DNA of 64,000 nt from Pratylenchus scribneri (taxonomy: Eukaryota; Nematoda; Chromadorea; Rhabditida; Pratylenchidae), in assembly GCA_030063045.1 (NCBI GenBank), contig JAQSEB010000009.1:558001-622000 (forward strand), given 5' to 3'. A program made the position numbers and the translations under genes. The notes beneath the pieces are model-generated. The model was not told the origin of the DNA. It ran no database searches and saw only the letters and a program-made list of their open reading frames with translations. This document shows positions 58,223 through 64,000 of this stretch, one piece after another. The first letter of the stretch is position 1. Each line of letters starts with the position of its first letter.

Positions 58223-61200
58223 ATGAATCAGGGTGATGGACAAGGTTACGCGCGGATTGAACAATTAAAATTTTACAATCTTAAGGAGTTTTTCGTGGGC
58301 GAGGTGGATTCAACTCTCGTGGTTGATTTCATAAATTGAAAAAATAAAATTTTAGAATCTTAGGTCGTTCTGATGGCTCTGATGGATCACCACACTCTGG
58401 TAGATTTCATCGAATGAACAATAAAAATTTTTAAATTTTATGTCGTGGTGGCGCCTCCAATGGAAATCGCTTTGGAGGACCTTCCATAGGTTTGTTTCAT
58501 AGTATCAATATAAAAAATTTTAAAATTTTTAGGAGGTCGTGGTGATAGCTTTGGTTGGTTTAATGGATTAAACAAATAAATTTCAAAAAAAATATTCAGC
58601 AGGTGGCGATAGAGGTGGGCGATTCGGCGCTTTTGGGCGTGGCGATAGCAGTTCAAGAACGAATTTTTCAAATAAAACAGAATATTGCCACACTGAATGG
58701 CAAAGTGCAAAGTAATATTGAAATGCATATAAAAATAATTGAATAATAAATTCATTTTATTTCCACAGGAAAAAATTCATTTGGACGGTAGTGTTTAATT
58801 TCAATAAATTTTAATTTTTTTATTAAATAAATTTGATTAAATTTTTCTTCGCAGATTGATCAATTTTCTCGTAGCTACCAGAATAATAATGAAAACTTCT
58901 CAGAAATATTCAAGTAAAATATTAAAAGATCACTCTATTAAAATAAATTTTTAGAGCAATTGATTTGGATGGCTTAGAACAAGAATGGCGAGCAAAAATT
59001 TATCGCAATGGCATTGACGAAACAGGGGAATTCATTTCACTTTATGTTGAATTCAATCCTTATAATAAGGTGAATAATGAGTATTAAGAGGAACAAAATT
59101 ATTTTTAAATAAAATTATTATTATTTACAATATAAGAATTTGAAAAAATTAAAATTATTATTATTTTATTTACAATATAAAAACTTGAAAAAATTAAAAT
59201 TATTATTATGATTTCCAATATATAAAAACATGAAAAAATTAACAATATGCAAAATTTTTAAGAAAATTATTTCTGAATTAAATTAAAATTATTATTTACA
59301 ATATAAGAACTTGAAAGATGAAGAAGATTCAAAATTTAAAAAAAAAAACTATATAATCTCAAAATAAATATGAATTACTCTAAAATTTTTAAAACTATGC
59401 TTTCTTTTTTTTAAATAGCTTTAAAATTCATTATTTTATTATTATAATAATTATAGAATAAATTCTCATTTTAGTATGCTTATTGCCGCCCACTGGAAGC
59501 AAATTTACAATTTGCGATCAAGAATATCTATGGAGAAGAGGTTTTCGAAAAAAGTATATATTTTTAATAATTTCATACGCAAATTAAACTTCTAATTTTT
59601 AAATATGCGCATCGATAATACGAATAATTATGGAAATACATTTGGCTTTCCAACATTCTTGAAAAGAGACATTCTTTTTGATCACGAAAATGGATTACTT
59701 CCTTACGACAAACTAACAATTGTATGCAACATCGATATTTTCAAAGAAAAGGTAAAATTTGTGAAAATGATTAAATTTACAACAAAAAATTTAGATACTA
59801 AGCAATGATATGCCAGAAATCAATGTTCCAGATGGTCAATTGGTGGCAAAGATTGGTAGTTTATTTGAAAAAATGCATCTCTCTGACTGCACTATTATAT
59901 CGGCTGATAATAAGGAACTCCAGGTGCAATATATTTTAAATTCATGTTCAGTCAGCACAGGGCTCTCAGATGGATTTACGATTTGGGAGGGCATTGGAAG
60001 AAAAAAAAGGGGCATTTTGGGGTTTTTTCGGTAAAAAGGGGGCATTTTTAAAAAAGTGTCAAAAATGCGAAAAATTTTAACGAAAAATGCCCCCTAATAA
60101 AAAAAATTTTTCAAAAATAGCCCTGAAGGGAAAAAATTAAGCAAAAAATGGCCTCGCATAGAGAAATTTTAACCAAAAAATATCAAAAAGGGAAAAAATG
60201 TCTAAATTTCGGAAAGGTGGCATCTAGGTTTGGGGGGCAAAATCCTAAAAAGAGGGCGAATGCCCCCCATAGGGGGTAATCTGATGAGAGCCCTGTCAGT
60301 CAGCCATTCAAAATGAATTTCATAAAATTCAAATAAATTGCAAATTAATATTTTTAAGGTTCACAAATGCATTTTGGCTTGCTGGTCTCCAGTATTTGCA
60401 GCAATGTTCGCGCATGGTACAATCGAATCTCAAAACAATAAAATCGAAATTCCTGATTTTGACTCGAATGTTCTGAAGCAAATGATTAAATCCATGTGGA
60501 AAAATTTTTTGTTGACGAAAAAAGTAACAATAATATTTTATTAAGGTACAATGAAAATGTAGATTGCAATAACATTGCGGATCAATTGCTGGCTGTTGCC
60601 AATAAATACGAGCTAGAACAACTAAAAGTAAGAAATATAATGTAATGATGAATAAAATTATATGAAATTTTTTTTTGAGGAAAAAATTCATAAATTCATG
60701 CTCACTTATTTCGTTTTTTAAAAACAATCATTTTTGTAAAAAAGTAGAAAAATACAAAATGTTTGGGAAAGAAAAAACATAAAATATGATTGAATAATAA
60801 AAATGATTATAGAAATGAAAAAACAAAATTTTGAAAAAAAAATAAATATGTGGAAAAAAAATCCAAATTGTTTGGTAATTTTTTCTGTTTTTATTTCAAA
60901 TTTATATTCATTTCAAACTTAAAATTTAAAAAAATTATTTTTACATTTTTATAAGCATAAATCTTCCAAGCCATAAGAGTTTGTCTTTCTTCCCAGTAGG
61001 AAATTTTCATCTAAAAATTAAAAAAAACAATCATTATTCATTATATCAAAATAAAATAATTTCTCTTAAAAATTATTATATGCTTTCTCTTTAAATTTAA
61101 TCCATGAAAATTTATTGTCAATCTAAAATATTCTACCCATTGAATAACTCTTTAATAACAGGAATATTTTTCTTTTTAAGTTATTTATAATTTTAAAAGG

Positions 61201-61679
61201 CACTTTGTGAACGTGAATTAGCCCATTCAATGGATGTGAAAAATGCCTGCGATTTTCTTATTTTGGCCACACTCTATTCGGCGGAACAACTCCAATTATA
61301 TGCGATTGAATACATCAAGAAACATGAAAAAGAGGTAAGTATACATTTTATTTAAGCTTAATAAAATACTAATGAAAATTTAAAAAATTTTTCGAATTAT
61401 TTATATTAAACCTCTGAGACCTTATTTGAATCATATTTGACCCTCTTGGTAAAGTAGATTTATCCATGTAAATTTTATCATTAGACTTATCAAGATTAAA
61501 ATAATTGGTCAAATGAAGACCAAATTCATGGTTAATTTTACTTTTAATTAGTTAAATAAAGCAAATAAAAAAATCAAGCATATATAAAACATAATTTAAA
61601 CATTTCTTTCTAGGTTAAAGCATCAAACGGATGGAAATCGCTCACTGTAGAACATTTTCGTTTGCTTTTTGGAAATTGA
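58223..61679 (+). CDS. MATH-BTB protein with Gly/Arg-rich N-terminal mini-exons
   Basis: Sixteen exons, about 409 residues: 58223-58244, 58286-58321, 58364-58399, 58442-58489, 58533-58553, 58600-58711, 58769-58787, 58855-58913, 58955-59069, 59475-59540, 59605-59751, 59795-59923, 60359-60495, 60546-60627, 61200-61334, 61614-61679. Residues 1-90 are Gly/Arg-rich (VFRGRGGFNSRG, GGDRGGRFGAFGRGD) from mini-exons of 21-48 bp. Then a MATH domain (FIWTIDQFSRSYQNNNENFS to KLTIVCNIDIFKEK) and a BTB domain (FEKMHLSDCTIISADNKELQ, VHKCILACWSPVFAAMFAHG) with the usual C-terminal helices. MATH-BTB proteins are substrate adaptors for CUL3 ubiquitin ligases. Two exons (58442, 59605) lack an AG acceptor, so the gene may be partly broken or the sequence has errors there. 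Confidence 0.85.
59958..60295. mobile_element. Inverted-repeat element in the BTB intron, 9-10-bp target duplication
   Basis: Ends CAGGGCTCTCAGAT and ATCTGATGAGAGCCCTG; the inner arms are rich in GGGGCATTTT and AAAATGCCCCC. Flanks TCAGTCAGCA (59948-59957) and TCAGTCAGCC (60296-60305) look like a 9-10-bp target duplication, the size left by Mutator-like elements. It lies in the intron splitting the BTB domain. Confidence 0.88.
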
Positions 61680-62351
61680 AGACGAAAAGAAAAGAAATAT
61701 TAAAAGGAAATTTTAATTAAATATTTGATGCATTTTGGATAACTCACTTCAAAATCTTTTGATCTTATTTTACTTCTCTAACAACATATACTAAAATGAT
61801 TTAAATATGGACAAATTTATTACCATATTTCCAGTTTATCGATAAATTTTGAAAATAAAATGCTTTCAAAATGCTATAGTATCAAAAATAAAATTTAGAT
61901 TTTAACTTGGCTTTAACAATATTCAAAAGATTGTTTATCTATTAATTAATAGTCCAATTCTGCCAGTTTTACAATCCTCATCATTCGTCAATATAATTCC
62001 CTCAGAAAATGTCTGCGGTCTGCAATTTTTTTGTAAATGATTATTTAAATTTATGCAACTATTATAGAAAAAGAATATGGACCAAAATAAACTGGTGAAA
62101 ATACAAAAAAATATAAAAAACATTTAATTATAATAAATTACTGAAAAATGAGGTTTTTATAATTAAAGTAAAAAAGATTTCATTTAAAAGAATTTTAGTT
62201 GTGATTAAATTTAATAATTTTTTTGGATAATTAAAATATTTAACTCACATTTTATAAAGAATCAATATGGATGAAAAAACACACAAAAAAATGAAAATGA
62301 TCAAAATTTTCTATAGGAAATCGATTGAAGAATACAAAAAAGAAGAGAGTA
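61680..62351. other. Intergenic, no gene seen
   Basis: AT-rich spacer between convergent genes. Open frames are short and low-complexity; no RNA gene or repeat is evident. Confidence 0.55.
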
Positions 62352-62690
62352 TTTAAAATGCAGAAAAAACACTGAAAAACATTATGGTTCAGTGGTGATT
62401 TGTCTTAGAATCTCAAAACCCAATCGATAGATCATATCTAGACGTACATTTGATCTATATTTTATTTGGGGTTTAATAATTCTAATTTAGTTTTAAACCA
62501 AAAACAAAATTGGTTTAAATAGTTTAATATCCTTTGATTTTGACCTAACCATGACTAAATTATAATATCATTCGATGCGTCTTGATCTTGACCAACTCTA
62601 TATCCAATTTTATATGATTTGAGAAATGTAAATATAAGCCCTTAATCTGCTAAAAAATTTTCGGCAATTTCAGTGTTTTTTTCTGGCAAA
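62352..62690. mobile_element. Diverged foldback element, CAGAAAAAACACTGAAA family
   Basis: Starts near ATGCAGAAAAAACACTGAAA and ends near TTTCAGTGTTTTTTTCTGGC. The interior AACCCAATCGATAGATCATA and ATTCGATGCGTCTTGATC match the element at 25793-26168 with many substitutions. It lies just 3' of the Pro/Gln-rich gene. Confidence 0.78.
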
Positions 62691-62812
62691 TTAAATAATA
62701 TACAAAAAAATGGGGCAAATGGAAATCGGCCGAAAATGTGTACGAAGTGTTTCTAGATTCTTTAATATTCTTCCATAGGATGGTGGCATTTCTTTGGGAA
62801 AAAAAGTATTCT

Positions 62813-64000
62813 TTATTGGCCACTTCGACGATTGCTAGGCCTGAATTCCCGTGGCCCAGTTGATTTGGAAAATGATCGATTTTGTTGTTGCTGATTATTT
62901 GGGTTTGAACGATGATAAGGCAAATGTTGTTGTGGTTGATTCGGAAGTGAAGAATATTGTTGTTGATGCGAATTGCCTGGAAAATTTCGATTTGGTGTGG
63001 TGCGATTTCCTTCAAAATTCATTCTTGGCTGATTTTGATGCCATGGCGGGTTTCCTCCCAAATTCCTTGTCACTGGATGATCTTTATGCCATGAAATTTC
63101 ATTTCTTGTATTCGAATGTTGTGGCTGTTGCAAAAAAGGTGGTGGCTGTCCCCATTGGCCAACAAAGCCACCTCCTCCGGCAGCCTGCTCTATCCTTCTG
63201 AAATTATTATTTTAGATCAATTTATTGACCAACTGGTAAATCGGTATAACTTTTTACTCTTTTCTACAATTTCAATGTTTTTTCTGCAATTAAATACCAT
63301 CCATTCTAAAAATACGCTTATTTTCGTTAACATATACATGTATTGTATATGTTGGGCATTATTGGAAATTGGGCATTTCCGGAATTGATCAGCTGGGCAA
63401 TTTTGGAAATCTCGACTTCTAGGCATCGTACAGATTCGAGAGTAGGCTCATTCGATTCGGCATGGTCGATTTACAATATGAAATTTCAATTACAGACCCC
63501 TAACCCTAACCCTAGCCCCTAATTCGGTATGTAATTGAAATTTCATATAGTAAATCGACTATGACGAGTCGAATGAGCCTACTCTCGAGTCTGTACGATG
63601 CCTAGAAGCAAAGATTTCCAAAATTGCCCAACCAAAAAGCCTGGGCAATTCTGGAAATGCCCAATTTCCAATATTGCCCGCAACATATATATTATATGAT
63701 AAAAAATTTGGATCGATGATATATTTTATTATGTTGGAAAAATATTTTCAATATTATGAATTATAATTGAGAAATGAACAAAAAATGGAATAAATTTTAT
63801 TTTTCTGCTGATCTTTTAACAAATTATAAGATGGGTAAAATTTTTAAAATTAAATTTTTATCTTAAAAAGTGAAGTTACCGGTTTGACGTTGTCCAATGC
63901 ATAGGTGGTGCTGGTGGGGGTACCATCATTGCCATTCGCATTAATGTACGCGCTTGAACCGGATGGGTGGTGGAGGCGAATTGTCCGGCTTTGAACATCC
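62813..64000 (-). CDS. Pro/Gln/Asn-rich protein, C-terminal part (gene continues past right edge)
   Basis: Exons 63880-64000 (open at the window edge) and 62813-63197 join in phase 2. The first reads MVPPPAPPMHWTTSNR at its end. The second starts RIEQAAGGGGFVGQWGQPPP and continues as a low-complexity Gln/Asn/Pro/Arg/His tail (NQPQQHLPYHRSNPNNQQQQ) ending in RPSNRRSGQ. Such tails are typical of RNA-binding or RNP-granule proteins, but no folded domain is visible here, so function cannot be assigned. The intron holds a foldback element (63345-63690). Confidence 0.78.
63345..63690. mobile_element. Foldback element with arms of about 150 bp and a telomere-like loop
   Basis: The left arm (TGGGCATTATTGGAAATTGG to ATATGAAATTTCAATTAC) is mirrored by the right arm (GTAATTGAAATTTCATATAG to CCAATTTCCAATATTGCCCG). 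The about 45-bp loop contains CCCCTAACCCTAACCCTAGC. It lies in the intron between 63197 and 63880 of the Pro/Gln-rich gene. Confidence 0.93.

Noticed and set aside
62851..63201. 116-codon plus-strand ORF
   Set aside because: Antisense of the Gln/Pro-rich exon 62813-63197, which has matching splice phase with the next exon; the plus-strand frame has no such support.
1..64000. CRISPR arrays, bacterial operons, tRNA and rRNA genes
   Set aside because: Tandem repeats here have no unique spacers, gene structure is eukaryotic, and I saw no cloverleaf or rRNA signature by eye. A covariance-model scan would be decisive for small RNAs.

Overview
The window looks like AT-rich nuclear DNA of a nematode. 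Genes have many short exons with GT/AG borders and small AT-rich introns, and every multi-exon model below was built by checking that donor and acceptor phases agree. The gene families fit a nematode: GTP cyclohydrolase I (CAT-4 type), C-type lectin/CUB/LDLa/sushi proteins, a serpentine chemoreceptor, a MATH-BTB protein and many small secreted cysteine-rich proteins. The dense palindromic transposons, and the secreted proteins that look like effectors or venom peptides, suggest a parasitic species, perhaps a tylenchid plant parasite such as Meloidogyne. That is an inference; no marker here names the species.

Layout. 1-1.6 kb is a GC-rich palindromic island. 2.0-16.1 kb (minus) holds one very long gene of at least 28 exons: signal peptide, C-type lectin, LDLa, three CUB-like and six sushi modules. 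It runs toward the left edge, and GTP cyclohydrolase I (9.0-11.1 kb, plus) sits whole inside one of its introns. 16.8-22.1 kb (minus) is a 13-exon PLP-dependent threonine/serine dehydratase with an ACT domain. 24.8-28 kb holds a conserved-looking 181-residue protein ending in KDEL, a small secreted peptide and a minisatellite. 29-31 kb is a chemoreceptor gene that is probably damaged, and its last two exons are duplicated at 37.9-38.2 kb. 31.8-37.8 kb holds several minus-strand secreted-protein genes and a triplicated 250-bp unit. 38.8-42.3 kb is a four-exon Kunitz/cysteine-rich secreted protein, and 43.0-43.9 kb a PhnB-like VOC protein of bacterial type.

45-51 kb is the most striking part, a small cluster of secreted cysteine-rich peptides. 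Two paralogous genes (45.2 and 50.2 kb) share promoter, signal peptide, intron phase and 3' UTR, but encode different inhibitor-cystine-knot-like mature peptides. A gene for a two-repeat cysteine-rich secreted protein (48.8-49.6 kb) lies between them. 53.0-56.9 kb (minus) is an 11-exon gene for a membrane-anchored acidic protein I do not recognise. 58.2-61.7 kb (plus) is a MATH-BTB gene whose N-terminus is built from Gly/Arg-rich mini-exons. 62.8 kb to the right edge (minus) is the end of a Pro/Gln-rich protein gene.

At least eleven foldback or terminal-inverted-repeat elements, several with clear 8-bp target duplications, and six minisatellites account for most of the remaining structure. 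Many sit in introns.
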